Positions 1 through 14,582 of a DNA stretch of 64,000 nucleotides are shown here, piece by piece. A program made the position numbers and the translations under genes. Below the pieces are notes generated by a model. It did not search any database and was not told the origin of the DNA. It saw only the letters and a program-made list of their open reading frames with translations. Source of the stretch: Harmonia axyridis. Lineage: Eukaryota; Arthropoda; Insecta; Coleoptera; Coccinellidae. Numbering within the stretch: position 1 is the stretch's first letter; each line of letters starts with the position of its first letter. The stretch spans positions 44,503,812 through 44,567,811 of the forward strand of contig NC_059502.1 of NCBI RefSeq assembly GCF_914767665.1, in the 5' to 3' direction.

Positions 1-1114
1 ACAGGGACGAAAGCTTGGACTCGGATGTCACGTAGGTAGCTATAATCTCCCACGTGGTAAGGTCAATTGCTGCTGTAACCACAAATGCACGACTGACTTC
101 TGTTGTTGATTTCATTTGTTTGTTATTTCCTTCTATGTTTCTCATTCTAACACTTTTCATCGTATTGCACAGGGACGAAAGCTTGACACACGTGTCTAAG
201 GAAACCACTTTGGTATAAGGGACTGTTCTTATTCCCTTCTTTTTGTTTAATGAACAATTATCCAAGTAAGCCATTCCACATTGTTGATTTTCTTGGACTC
301 GGATGTCACGCAGGTAGGTATAATCTCCCACGTGGTAAGGTCAATTGCTGCTGTAACCACAAATGCACGACTGACTTCTGTTGTTGATTTCATTCGTTTG
401 TTATTTTCTTCAGTGTTTCTCATTCTTACACTTCACATCGTATTGCACAGGGACGAAAGCTTGACACACGTGTCTAAGGAAACCACTTTGGTATAAGGGA
501 CTGTTCTTACTTCATTCTTTCTGTATAATGATCAATTATCCAAGTAAGCCATTCCACATTGTTGATTTTCTTGGACTCGGATGTCACGCAGGTAGCTATA
601 ATCTCCCACGTGGTAAGGTCAATTGCTGCTGAAACCACAAATGCACGACTGACTTCTGTTGTTGATTTCATTTGTTTGTTATTTCCTTCAATGTTTCTCA
701 TTCTAACACTTTTCATCTTATTGCACAGGGACGAAAGCTTGACACACGTGTCTAAGGAAACCACTTTGGTATGAGGGACTGTTCTTATTTCCTTCTTTTT
801 GTTCAATCAACAATTATCCAAGTAAACCATTCCACATTGTCGATTTTCTTGGACTCGGATGTCACGTAGGTAGCTATAATCTCCCACGTGGTAAGGTCAA
901 TTGCTGCTGTAACCACAAATGCACGACTGACTTCTGTTGTTGATTTCATTTGTTTGTTATTTCCTTCTATGTTTCTCATTCTAACACTTTTCATCGTATT
1001 GCACAGGGACGAAAGTTTGACACACGTGTCTAAGGAAACCACTTAGGTATAAGGGACTGTTCTTATTCTCTTTCCTTTGTTTAATCAACAATTATCCAAG
1101 TAGGCCATTCCACA

Positions 1115-3338
1115 TTGTTGATTTTCTTGGACTCGGATGTCACGCAGGTAGCTATAATCTCCCACGTGGTAAGGTCAATTGCTGCTGTAACCACAAATGC
1201 ACGACTGACTTCTGTTGTTGATTTCATTTGTTTGTTATTTCCTTCTATGTTCCTCATTCTTACACTTTTCATCGTATTGCACAGGGACGAAAGCTTGACA
1301 CTCGTGTCTATGGAAACCACATTGGTATAAGGGACTGTTCTTACTTCATTCTTTCTGATTAATGATCAATTATCCAAGTAAGCCATTCCACATTGTAGAT
1401 TTTCTTGGACTCGGATGTCACGCAGGTAGCTATAATCTCCCACGTGGTAAGGTCAATTGCTGCTGAAACCACAAATGCACGACTGACTTCTGTTGTTGAT
1501 TTCATTTGTTTGTAATTTCCTTCAATGTTTCTCATTCTAACACTTTTCATCGTATTGCACAGGGACGAGAGCTTGACACACGTGTCTAAGGAAACCACTT
1601 TGGTATGAGGGACTGTTCTTATTCCCTTCTTTCTGTATAATGATCAATTATCCAAGTAAGTCATTCCACATTGTTGATTTTCTTGGACTCGGATGTCACG
1701 CAGGTAGCTATAATCTCCCACGTGGTAAGGTCAATTGCTGCTGAAACAACAAATGCACGACTGACTTCTGTTGTTGATTTCATTTGTTTGTTATTTCCTT
1801 CAATGTTTCTCATTCTAACACTTTTCATCGTATTGCACACGGACGAAAGCTTGACACACGTGTCTAAGGAAACCACTTTGGTATGAGGGACTGTTCTTAT
1901 TCCCTTCTTTTTGTTCAATCAACAATTATCCAAGTAAACCATTCCACATTGTCGATTTTCTTGGACTCGGATGTCACGTAGGTAGCTATAATCTCCCACG
2001 TGGTAAGGTCAAATGCTGCTGTAACCACAAATGCACGAAAGACTTCTGTTGTTGATTTCATTTGTTTGTTATTTCCTTCTATGTTTCTCATTCTAACACT
2101 TCTCATCGTATTGCAGAGGGACGAAAGCTTGACACACGTGTCTAAGGAAACCACTTTGGTATAAGGGACTGTTCTTATTCTCTTTCCTTTGTTTAATCAA
2201 CAATTATCCAAGTAGGCCATTCCACATTGTTGATTTTCTTGGACTCGGATGTCACGCAGGTAGCTATAATCTCCCACGTGGTAAGGTCAATTGCTGCTGT
2301 AACCACAAATGCACGACTGACTTCTGTTGTTGATTTCATTTGTTTGTTATTTCCTTCTATGTTCCTCATTCTAACACTTTTCATCGTATTGCACAGGGAC
2401 GAAAGCTTGACACTCGTGTCTATGGAAACCACATTGGTATAAGGGACTGTTCTTACTTCATTCTTCCTGATTAATGATCAATTATCCAAGTAAGCCATTC
2501 CACATTGTAGATTTTCTTGGACTCGGATGTCACGCAGGTAGCTATAATCTCCCACGTGGTAAGGTCAATTGCTGCTGTTACCACAAATGCACGACTGACT
2601 TCTGTTGTTGATTTCATTCGTTTGTTATTTTCTTCAGTGTTTCTCATTCTAACACTTTTCATCGTATTGCACAGGGACGAAAGCTTGACACGCGTGTCTA
2701 AGGAAACCACTTCGGTATAAGGGACTGTTCTTATTCCCTTCTTTTTGTTTAATGAACAATTATCCAAGTAAGCCATTCCACATTGTTGATTTTCTTGGAC
2801 TCGGATGTCACGCAGGTAGCTATAATCTCCCACGTGGTAAGGTCAATTGCTGCTGAAACCACAAATGCACGACTGACTTCTGTTGTTGATTTCATTTGTT
2901 TGATATTTCCTTCAATGTTTCTCATTCTAACACTTTTCATCGTATTGCACACGGACGAAAGCTTGACACACGTGTCTAAGGAAACCACTTTGGTATGAGG
3001 GACTGTTCTTATTCCCTTCTTTTTGTTCAATCAACAATTATCCAAGTAAACCATTCCACATTGTCGATTTTCTTGGACTCGGATGTCACGTAGGTAGCTA
3101 TAATCTCTCACGTGGTAAGGTCAAATGCTGCTGTAACCACAAATGCACGACTGACTTCTGTTGTTGATTTCATTTGTTTGTTATTTCCTTCTATGTTTCT
3201 CATTCTAACACTTTTCATCGTATTGCACAGGGACGAAAGCTTGACACACGTGTCTAAGGAAACCACTTTGGTATAAGGGACTGTTCTTATTCTCTTTCCT
3301 TTGTTTAATCAACAATTATCCAAGTAGGCCATTCCACA
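1115..3338 (+). repeat. Two 1112-bp higher-order repeat units (type 1)
   Basis: Four distinguishable monomers in the order 1115, 1393, 1671, 1949 recur in the same order at 2227, 2505, 2783, 3061. Diagnostic variants are the CTCGTGTCTATGG form at the end of monomer 1, TTGTAGATTT at the start of monomer 2, GCACACGGACG in monomer 3 and CATTGTCGATT with ACGTAGG in monomer 4. The unit is 4 x 278 = 1112 bp. Confidence 0.85.
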
Positions 3339-6300
3339 TTGTTGATTTTCTTGTACTCGGATGTCACGCAGGTAGCTATAATCTCCCACGTGGTAAGGTC
3401 AATTGCTGCTGTAACCACAATTGGACGGCTGACTTCTGTTGTTGATTTCATTTGTTTGTAATTTCCTTCAATGTTTCTCATTCTAACACTTCTCATCGTA
3501 TTGCACAGGGACGAAAGCTTGACACACGTGTCTATGTAAACCACATTGGTATAAGGGACTGTTCTTATTCCCTTCTTTCTGTATGATGATCAATTATCCG
3601 AGTAAACCATTCCACATTGTTGATTTTCTTGGACTCGAATGTCACGCAGGTAGCTATAATCTCCCACGTGGTAAGGTCAATTGCTGCTGTAACCACAATT
3701 GGACGGCTGACTTCTGTTGTTGATTTCATTTGTTTGTTATTTCCTTCAATGTTTCTCATTCTAACACTTCTCATCGTATTGCACAGGGACGAAAGCTTGA
3801 CACACGTGTCTATGGAAACCACATTGGTATAAGGGACTGTTCTTATTCCCTTCTTTCTGTATGATGATCAATTATCCAAGTAAACCATTCCACATTGTTG
3901 ATTTTCTTGGACTCGGATGACACGCAGGTAGCTATAATCTGTAACGTGGTGAGGTCAATTGCTGCTGTAACCACAAATGCACGACTGACTTCTGTTGTTG
4001 ATTTCATTTGTTTGTAATTTCCTTCAATGTTTCTCATTCTAACACTTCTCATCGTATTGCACAGGGACGAAAGCTTGACACACGTGTCTATGTAAACCAC
4101 ATTGGTATAAGGGACTGTTCTTATTCCCTTCTTTCTGTATGATGATCAATTATCCAAGTAAGCCATTCCACATTGTTGATTTTCTTGGACTCGGATGACA
4201 CGCAGGTAGCTATAATCTGTAACGTGGTAAGGTCAATAGCTGCTGTAACCACAAATGCACGACTGACTTCTGTTGTTGATTTCATTTGTTTGTTATTTCC
4301 TTCTATGTTTCTCATTCTAACACTTTTCATCGTATTGCACAGGAACGAAAGCTTGACACAGCTGTCTAAGGAAACCACTTTGGTATAAGGTACTGTTCTT
4401 ATTCCCTTCTTTTTGTTTAATGAACAATTATCCAAGTAAGCCATTCCACATTGTTGATTTTCTTGGACTCGGATGACACGCGGGTAGCTATAATCTCCCA
4501 CGTGGTAAGGTCAATTGCTGCTGTAACCACAATTGGACGGCTGACTTCCGTTGTTGATTTCATTTGTTTGTTATTTCCTTCTATGTTTCTCATTCTAACA
4601 CTTTTCATCGTATTGCACAGGAACGAAAGCTTGACACAGCTGTCTAAGGAAACCACTTTGGTATAAGGTACTGTTCTTATTCCCTTCTTTTTGTTTAATG
4701 AACAATTATCCAAGTAAGCCATTCCACATTGTTGATTTTTTTGGACTCGGATGACACGCAGGTAGCTATAATCTGTAACGTGGTAAGGTCAATTGCTGCT
4801 GTAACCACAAATGCACGACTGACTTCTGTTGTTGATTTCATTTGTTTGTTATTTCCTTCTATGTTTCTCATTCTAACACTTTTCATCGTATTGCACAGGG
4901 ACGAAAGCTTGACACGCGTGTCTAAGGAAACAACTTTGGTATAAGGGACTGTTCTTATTCCCTTCGTTTTGTTTAATGAACAATTATCCAAGTAAGCCAT
5001 TCCACATTGTTGATTTTCTTGGAATCGGATGACACGCGGGTAGCTATAATCTCCCACGTGGTAAGGTCAATTGCTGCTGTAACCACAATTGGACGGCTGA
5101 CTTCTGTTGTTGATTTCATTTGTTAGTAATTTCCTTCAATGTTTCTCATTCTAACACTTCTCATCGTATTGCACAGGGACGAAAGCTTGACACACGTGTC
5201 TATGTAAACCACATTGGTATAAGGGACTGTTCTTATTCCCTTCTTTCTGTATGATGATCAATTATCCAAGTAAGCCATTCCACATTGTTGATTTTCTTGG
5301 ACTCGGATGACACGCAGGTAGCTATAATCTGTAACGTGGTAAGGTCAATTGCTGCTGTAACCACAAATGCACGACTGACTTCTGTTGTTGATTTCATTTG
5401 TTTGTTATTTCCTTCAATGTTTCTCATTCTTACACTTTTCATCGTATTGCACAGGGACGAAAGCTTGACACACGTGTCTAAGGAAACCACTTTGGTATAA
5501 GGGACTGTTCTTATTCAATTCTTTTTGTTTAATGAACAATTATCCAATTAAGCCGTTCCACATTGTTGATTTTCTTGGACTCGGATGTCACGCAGGTAGC
5601 TATAATCTCCCACGTGGTAAGGTCAATTGCTGCTGTTACCACAAATGCACGACTGACTTCTGTTGTTGATTTCATTCGTTTGTTATTTTCTTCAATGTTT
5701 CTCATTCTAACACTTTTCATCGTATTGCACAGGGACGAAAGCTTGACACACGTGTCTATGGAAACCACATTGGTATAAGGGACTGTTCTTACTTCATTCT
5801 TTCTGTATAATGATCAATTATCCAAGTAAGCCATTCCACATTGTTGATTTTCTTGGACTCGGATGTCACGCAGCTAGCTATAATCTCCCACGTGGTAAGG
5901 TCAATTGCTGCTGTAATCACAAATGCACGACTGACTTCTGTTGTTGATTTGATTTGTTCGTTATTTCCTTCAATGTTTCTCATTCTAACACTTCTCATCG
6001 TATTGCACAGGGACGAAAGCTTGACACACGTGTCTATGGAAACCACATTGGTATAAGGGACTGTTCTTATTCCCTTCTTTCTGTATAATGATCAATTATC
6101 CAAGTAAGCCATTCCACATTGTTGATTTTCTTGGACTCGGATGACACGCAGGTAGCTATTATCTTTTACGTGGTAAGGTCAATTGCTGCTGTAACCACAA
6201 TTGGACGGCTGACTTCTGTTGTTGATTTCATTTGTTTGTTATTTCCTTCTATGTTTCTCATTCTAACACTTTTCATCGTATTGCACAGGGACGAAAGTTT

Positions 6301-6674
6301 GACACACGTGTCTAAGGAAACCACTTAGGTATAAGGGACTGTTCTTATTCTCTTTCCTTTGTTTAATCAACAATTATCCAAGTAGGCCATTCCACATTGT
6401 TGATTTTCTTGGACTCGGATGTCACGCAGGTAGCTATAATCTCCCACGTGGTAAGGTCAATTGCTGCTGTAACCACAAATGCACGACTGACTTCTGTTGT
6501 TGATTTCATTTGTTTGTTATTTCCTTCTATGTTTCTCATTCTAACACTTTTCATCGTATTGCACAGGGACGAAAGCTTGACACACGTGTCTAAGGAAACC
6601 ACTTTGGTATAAGGGACTGTTCTTATTCTCTTTCCTTTGTTTAATCAACAATTATCCAAGTAGGCCATTCCACA

Positions 6675-8898
6675 TTGTTGATTTTCTTGGACTCGGATGT
6701 CACGCAGGTAGCTATAATCTCCCACGTGGTAAGGTCAATTGCTGCTGTAACCACAAATGCACGACTGACTTCTGTTGTTGATTTCATTTGTTTGTTATTT
6801 CCTTCTATGTTCCTCATTCTAACACTTTTCATCGTATTGCACAGGGACGAAAGCTTGACACTCGTGTCTATGGAAACCACATTGGTATAAGAGACTGTTC
6901 TTACTTCATTCTTTCTGATTAATGATCAATTATCCAAGTAAGCCATTCCACATTGTAGATTTTCTTGGACTCGGATGTCACGCAGGTAGCTATAATCTCC
7001 CACGTGGTAAGGTCAATTGCTGCTGAAACCACAAATGCACGACTGACTCCTGTTGTTGATTTCATTTGTTTGTAATTTCCTTCAATGTTTCTCATTCTAA
7101 CACTTTTCATCTTATTGCACAGGGACGAAAGCTTGACACACGTGTCTAAGGAAACCACTTTGGTATGAGGGACTGTTCTTATTCCCTTCTTTCTGTATAA
7201 TGATCAATTATCCAAGTAAGTCATTCCACATTGTTGATTTTCTTGGACTCGGATGTCACGCAGGTAGCTATAATCTCCCACGTGGTAAGGTCAATTGCTG
7301 CTGAAACCACAAATGCACGACTGACTTCTGTTGTTGATTTCATTTGTTTGATATTTCCTTCAATGTTTCTCATTCTAACACTTTTCATCGTATTGCACAC
7401 GGACGAAAGCTTGACACACGTGTCTAAGGAAACCACTTTGGTATGAGGGACTGTTCTTATTCCCTTTTTTTTGTTCAATCAACAATTATCCAAGTAAGCC
7501 ATTCCACATTGTTGATTTTCTTGGACTCGAATGTCACGCAGGTAGCTATAATCTCCCACGTGGTAAGGTCAATTGCTGCTGTAACCACAAATGCACGACT
7601 GTCTTCTGTTGTTGATTTCATTTGTTTGTTATTTCCTTCTATGTTTCCCATTCTAACACTTTTCATCGAATTGCACAGGGACGAAAGCTTGACACACGTG
7701 TCTAAGGAAACCACTTTGGTATAAGGGACTGTTCTTATTCTCTTTTTTTTGTTTAATCAACAATTATCCAAGTAGGCCATTCCACATTGTTGATTATCTT
7801 GGACTCGGATGTCACGTAGGTAGCTATAATCTCCCACGTGGTAAGGTCAATTGCTGCTGTAACCACAAATGCACGACTGACTTCTGTTGTTGATTTCATT
7901 TGTTTGTTATTTCCTACTATGTTTCTCATTCTAACACTTTTCATCGTATTGCACAGGGACGAAAGCTTGACACTCGTGTCTATGGAAACCACATTGGTAT
8001 AAGGGACTGTTCTTACTTCATTCTTTCTGATTAATGATCAATTATCCAAGTAAGCCATTCCATATTGTAGATTTTCTTGGACTCGGATGTCACGCAGGTA
8101 GCTATAATCTCCCACGTGGTAAGGTCAATTGCTGCTGAAACCACAAATGCACGACTGACTTCTGTTGTTGATTTCATTTGTTTGTAATTTCCTTCAATGT
8201 TTCTCATTCTAACACTTTTCATCTTATTGCACAGGGACGAAAGCTTGACACACGTGTCTAAGGAAACCACTTTGGTATGAGGGACTGTTCTTATTCCCTT
8301 CTTTCTGTATAATGATCAATTATCCAAGTAAGTCATTCCACATTGTTGATTTTCTTGGACTCGGATGTCACGCAGGTAGCTATAATCTCCCACGTGGTAA
8401 GGTCAATTGCTGCTGAAACCACAAATGCACGACTGACTTCTGTTGTTGATTTCATTTGTTTGATATTTCCTTCAATGTTTCTCATTCTAACACTTTTCAT
8501 CGTATTGCACACGGACGAAAGCTTGACACACGTGTCTAAGGAAACCACTTTGGTATGAGGGACTGTTCTTATTCCCTTCTTTTTGTTCAATCAACAATTA
8601 TCCAAGTAAACCATTCCACATTGTTGATTTTCTTGGACTCGAATGTCACGCAGGTAGCTATAATCTCCCACGTGGTAATGTCAATTGCTGCTGTAACCAC
8701 AAATGCACGACTGTCTTCTGTTGTTGATTTCATTTGTTTGTTATTTCCTTCTATGTTTCCCATTCTAACACTTTTCATCGAATTGCACAGGGACGAAAGC
8801 TTGACACACGTGTCTAAGGAAACCACTTTGGTATAAGGGACTGTTCTTATTCTCTTTTTTTTGTTTAATCAACAATTATCCAAGTAGGCCATTCCACA
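6675..8898 (+). repeat. Two 1112-bp higher-order repeat units (type 1)
   Basis: The same four-monomer order as at 1115, at 6675/6953/7231/7509 and 7787/8065/8343/8621. The fourth monomer here carries its own variants (ACTGTCTTCTG and TTTCCCATTC). The block and its right neighbours reappear at an offset of 14,302 bp (20977 onward). Confidence 0.85.
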
Positions 8899-11800
8899 TT
8901 GTTGATTATCTTGGACTCGGATGTCACGTAGGTAGCTATAATCTCCCACGTGGTAAGGTCAATTGCTGCTGTAACCACAAATGCACGACTGACTTCTGTT
9001 GTTGATTTCATTTGTTTGTTATTTCCTACTATGTTTCTCATTCTAACACTTTTCATCGTATTGCACAGGGACGAAAGCTTGACACACGTGTCTAAGGAAA
9101 CCACTTTGGTATAAGGGACTGTTCTTATTCTCTTTCCTTTGTTTAATCAACAATTATCCAAGTAGGCCATTCCACATTGTTGATTTTCTTGGACTCGGAT
9201 GTCACGCAGGTAGCTATAATCTCCCACGTGGTAAGGTCAATTGCTGCTGTAACCACAAATGCACGACTGACTTCTGTTGTTGATTTCATTTGTTTGTTAT
9301 TTCCTTCTATGTTTCTCATTCTAACACTTTTCATCGTATTGCACAGGGACGAAAGCTTGACACACGTGTCTAAGGAAACCACTTTGGTATAAGGGACTGT
9401 TCTTATTCCCTTCTTTTTGTTTAATGAACAATTATCCAAGTAAGCCATTCCACATTGTTGATTTTCTTGGACTCGGATGACACGCGGGTAGCTATAATCT
9501 CCCACGTGGTAAGGTCAATTGCTGCTGTAACCACAATTGAACGGCTGACTTCTGTTGTTGATGTCATTTGTTTGTTATTTCCTTCAATGTTTCTCATTCT
9601 AACACTTCTCATCGTATTGCACAGGGACGAAAGCTTGACACACGTGTCTATGGAAACCACATTGGTATAAGACACTGTTCTTATTCCCTTCTTTCTGTAT
9701 GATGATCAATTATCCAAGTAAGCCATTCCACATTGTTGATTTTCTTGGACTCGGATGACACGCAGGTAGCTATAATCTTTAACGTGGTAAGGTCAATTGC
9801 TGCTGTAACCATAAATGCACGACTGACTTCTGTTGTTGATTTCATTTGTTTGTTATTTCCTTCTATGTTTCTCATTCTAACACTTTTCATCGTATTGCAC
9901 AGGGACGAAAGCTTGACACACGTGTCTAAGGAAACCACTTTGGTATAAGGGACTGTTCTTATTCTCTTTTTCTTGTTTAATCAACAATTATCCAAGTAGG
10001 CCATTCCACATTGTTGATTATCTTGGACTCGGATGTCACGCAGGTAGCTATAATCTCCCACGTGGTAAGGTCAATTGCTGCTGTAACCACAAATGCACGA
10101 CTGACTTCTAATGTTGATTTCATTTGTTTGTTATTTCCTTCAATGTTTCTCATTCTAACACTTCTCATCGTATTGCACAGGGACAAAAGCTTGACACACG
10201 TGTTTAAGGAAACCACTTTGGTATAAGAGACTGTTCTTACTTCATTCTTTCTGATTAATGATCAATTATCCAAGTAAGCCATTCCACATTGTAGATTTTC
10301 TTGGACTCGGATGTCACGCAGGTAGCTATAATCTCCCACGTGGTAAGGTCAATTGCTGCTGAAACCACAAATGCACGACTGACTCCTGTTGTTGATTTCA
10401 TTTGTTTGTAATTTCCTTCAATGTTTCTCATTCTAACACTTTTCATCTTATTGCACAGGGACGAAAGCTTGACACACGTGTCTAAGGAAACCACTTTGGT
10501 ATGAGGGACTGTTCTTATTCCCTTCTTTCTGTATAATGATCAATTATCCAAGTAAGTCATTCCACATTGTTGATTTTCTTGGACTCGGATGTCACGCAGG
10601 TAGCTATAATCTCCCACGTGGTAAGGTCAATTGCTGCTGAAACCACAAATGCACGACTGACTTCTGTTGTTGATTTCATTTGTTTGATATTTCCTTCAAT
10701 GTTTCTCATTCTAACACTTTTCATCGTATTGCACAGGGACAAAAGCTTGACACACGTGTTTAAGGAAACCACTTTGGTATAAGGGACTGTTCTTATTCCC
10801 TTCTTTTTGTTCAATCAACAAATATCCAAGTAAGCCATTCCACATTGTTGATTTTCTTGGACTCGAATGTCACGCAGGTAGCTATAATCTCCCACGTGGT
10901 AAGGTCAATTGCTGCTGTAACCACAAATGCACGACTGACTTCTAATGTTGATTTCATTTGTTTGTTATTTCCTTCAATGTTTCTCATTCTAACACTTCTC
11001 ATCGTATTGCACAGGGACAAAAGCTTGACACACGTGTTTAAGGAAACCACTTTGGTATAAGGGACTGTTCTTATTCCCTTCTTTTTGTTCAATCAACAAA
11101 TATCCAAGTAAGCCATTCCACATTGTTGATTTTCTTGGACTCGAATGTCACGCAGGTAGCTATAATCTCCCACGTGGTAAGGTCAATTGCTGCTGTAACC
11201 ACAAATGCACGACGGACTTCTGTTGTTGATTTCATTTGTTTGTTATTTCCTTCTATATTTCTCATTCTAACACTTTTCATCGTATTGCACAGGGACGAAA
11301 GCTTGACACGCGTGTCTAAGGAAACCACTTTGGTATAAGGGACTGTTCTTATTCCCTTCTTTCTGTATGATGATCAATTATCCAAGTAAGCCATTCCACA
11401 TTATTGATTTACTTGAACTCGGATGACACGCAGGTAGCTATAATCTTTAACGTGGTAAGGTCAATTGCTGCTGTAACCACAAATGCACGACTGACTTCTG
11501 TTGTTGATTTCATTCGTTTGTTATTTTCTTCAATGTTTCTCATTCTAACACTTTTCATCGTATTGCACAGGGACGAAAGCTTGACACACGAGTCTAAGGA
11601 AACCACTTTGGTATAAGGGACTGTTCTTATTCCCTTCTTTTTGTTTAATGAACAATTATCCAAGTAAGCCGTTCCATATTGTTGATTTTCTTGGGCTCGG
11701 ATGTCACACAGGTAGCTGTAATCTCCCACGTGGTAAGGTCAATTGCTGCTGTAACCACAAATGCACGACTGACTTCTGTTGTTGATTTCATTCGTTTGTT

Positions 11801-11956
11801 ATTTCCTTCAATCTTCCTCATTCTAACACTTTTCATCGTATTGCACAGAGACGAAAGCTTGACACACGTGTCTAAGGAAACCACTTTGATATAAGGGACT
11901 GTTCTTATTCTCTTCTTTTTGTTTAATGAACAATTATCCAAGTAAGCCATTTCACA

Positions 11957-12358
11957 TTGTTGTTTTTCTTGGTCTCGGATGTCACGCATGTAGCTACAAT
12001 CTCTCAATTGGTAAGGTCAATTGCTGCTGTAACCAAAACTGGACGGCTGACTCCTGTTGTTGATTTCATTTGTTTGTTATTTCCTCCAATATTTCTTATT
12101 AAGCCATTCCACATTTTTGATTTCCTCCCACGTGGTAAGGTCAATTGCTGCTGTAACCAAAACTGGACGGTTGACTTCTGTTGTTGATTTCATTCGTTTG
12201 TTATTTCCTGCAATGTTTCTTACTCTAACACTTTTTGTCGTATTGCTGAGGGATGAAAGCTTGACACACGTGTCTAAGGAAACCACTCTGGTATAAAGGA
12301 CTGTTCTTATTTACTTTTTTTTGTTTAATCAACAATTATCCGAGTAGGCCATTCCACA
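11957..12358 (+). repeat. 402-bp composite satellite monomer
   Basis: This unit is 124 bp longer than a normal monomer. After the T-rich segment the sequence jumps back to the AAGCCATTCCACATT landmark near 12100 and repeats the CCCACGTGGTAAGG to GGACGG segment, so part of the monomer is present twice. Nearly the same composite is found at 32497-32898 and, inverted, at 60660-61061. Its neighbours also match between blocks: monomers with TGTCTCGCAGG lie on the downstream side. Confidence 0.85.
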
Positions 12359-14582
12359 TTGTTGATTTTCTTGGACTCGGATGTCTCGCAGGTAGCTATA
12401 ATCTCCCACGTGGTAAGGTCAATTGCTGCTGTAACCACAAATGCACGACTGACTTCGGTTGTTGATTTCATTTGTTTGTTATTTCATTCTATGTTTCTCA
12501 TTCTAACACTTTTCATCGTATTGCACAGGGACGAAAGCTTGACACGCGTGTCTAAGGAAACCACTTTGGTATAAGGGACTGTTCTTATTCCCTTCTTTTT
12601 GTTTAATGAACAGTTATCCAAGTAAGCCATTCCACATTGTTGATTTTCTTGGACTCGGATGACACGCGGGTAGCTATAATCTCCCACGTGGTAAGGTCAA
12701 TTGCTGCTGTAACCACAAATGCACGACTGACTTCGGTTGTTGATTTCATTTGTTTGTTATTTCATTCTATGTTTCTCATTCTAACACTTTTCATCGTATT
12801 GCACAGGGACGAAAGCTTGACACACGTGTCTAAGGAAACCACTTTGGTATAAGGGACTGTTCTTATTTCCTTCTTTCTGTATGATGATCAATTATCCAAG
12901 TAAGCCATTCCACATTATTGATTTTCTTGGACTCGGATGACACGCAGGTAGCTATAATCTTTATCGTGGTAAGGTCAATTGCTGCTGTAACCACAAATGC
13001 ACGACTGACTTGGGTTTTTGATTTCATTTGTTTGTTATTTCCTTCAATGTTTCTCATTCTAACACTTTTCATCGTATTGCACAGGGACGAAAGCTTGACA
13101 CACGTGTCTAAGGAAACCACTTTGGTATAAGGGACTGTTCTTATTCCCTTCTTTTTGTTTAATGAACAATTATCCAAGTAAGCCGTTCCACATTGTTGAT
13201 TTTCTTGGACTCGGATGTCCCGCAGGTAGCTGTAATCTCCCACGTGCTAAGGTCAATTGCTGCTGTAACCACAAATGCACGACTGACTTCTGTTGTTGAT
13301 TTCATTCGTTTGTTATTTTCTTCAGTGTTTCTCATTCTAACACTTTTCATCGTATTGCACAGGGACGAAAGCTTGAAACGCGTGTCTAAGGAAACCACTT
13401 CGGTATAAGGGACTGTTCTTATTCCCTTCTTTTTGTTTAATGAACAATTATCCAAGTAAGCCATTCCACATTGTTGATTTTCTTGGACTTGGATGTCACG
13501 CAGGTAGCTTAAATCTCCCACGTGGTGAAGTCAATTGCTGCTGTAACCACAAATGCACGACTGACTTCTGTTGTTGATTTCATTTGTTTGTTTTTTCCTT
13601 CTATGTTTCTCATTCTTACACTTTTCATCGTATTGCACAGGGACGAAAGCTTGACACTCGTGTCTATGGAAACCACATTGGTATAAGGGACTGTTCTTAC
13701 TTCATTCTTTCTGTATAATGATCAATTATCCAAGTAAGCCATTCCGCATTGTTGATTTTCTTGGACTCGGATGTCACGCAGGTAGCTATAATCTCCCACG
13801 TGGTAAGGTCAATTGCTGCTGAAACCACAAATGCACGGCTGACTTCTGTTGTTGATTTCATTCGTTTGTTATTTTCTTCAGTGTTTCTCATTCTAACACT
13901 TTTCATCGTATTGCACAGTGACGAAAGCTTGACACACGTGTCTAAGGAAACCACTTTGGTATGAGGGACTGCTCTTCTTCCCTTTTCTTTTTTTGATGAA
14001 CAATTATCCAAGTAAGTCATTCCACATTGTTGATTTTCTTGGACTCGGATGTCACGCAGGTAGCTATAATCTCCCACGTGGTAAGGTCAATTGCTGCTGT
14101 AATCACAAATGCACGACTGACTTCTGTTGTTGATTTGATTTGTTTGTTATTTCCTTCAATGTTTCTCATTCTAACACTTCTCATCGTATTGCACAGGGAC
14201 GAAAGCTTGACACACGTGTCTATGGAAACCACATTGGTATAAGGGACTGTTCTCATTCCCTTTTTTCTGTATAATGATCAATTATCCAAGTAAGCCATTC
14301 CACATTGTTGATTTTCTTGGACTCGGATGACACGCAGGTAGCTATAATCTTTTACGAGGTAAGGTCAATTGCTGCTGTAACCACAAATGCGCGACTGACT
14401 TCTGTTGTTGATTTCATTTGTTTGTTATTTCCTTTAATGTTTCTCATTCTAACACTTTTCATCGTATTGCACAGGGACGAAAGCTTGACACACGTGTCTA
14501 AGGAAACCACTTTGGTATGAGGGACTGTTCTTATTCCCTTCTTTTTGTTTAATGAACAATTATCCAAGTAAGCCGTTCCATA

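Noticed and set aside
170..190. GGGACGAAAGC in each satellite monomer as part of a hammerhead
   Set aside because: It resembles the 3' core (GGGACGAAAC) of the spacer ribozyme, but no CTGANGA core is found at a fitting distance on either strand of the monomer.
1..278. The 278-bp monomer as an old dimer of 139-bp units
   Set aside because: The two CACGTG sites are about 139 bp apart, but the flanking sequences do not align beyond about ten bases.
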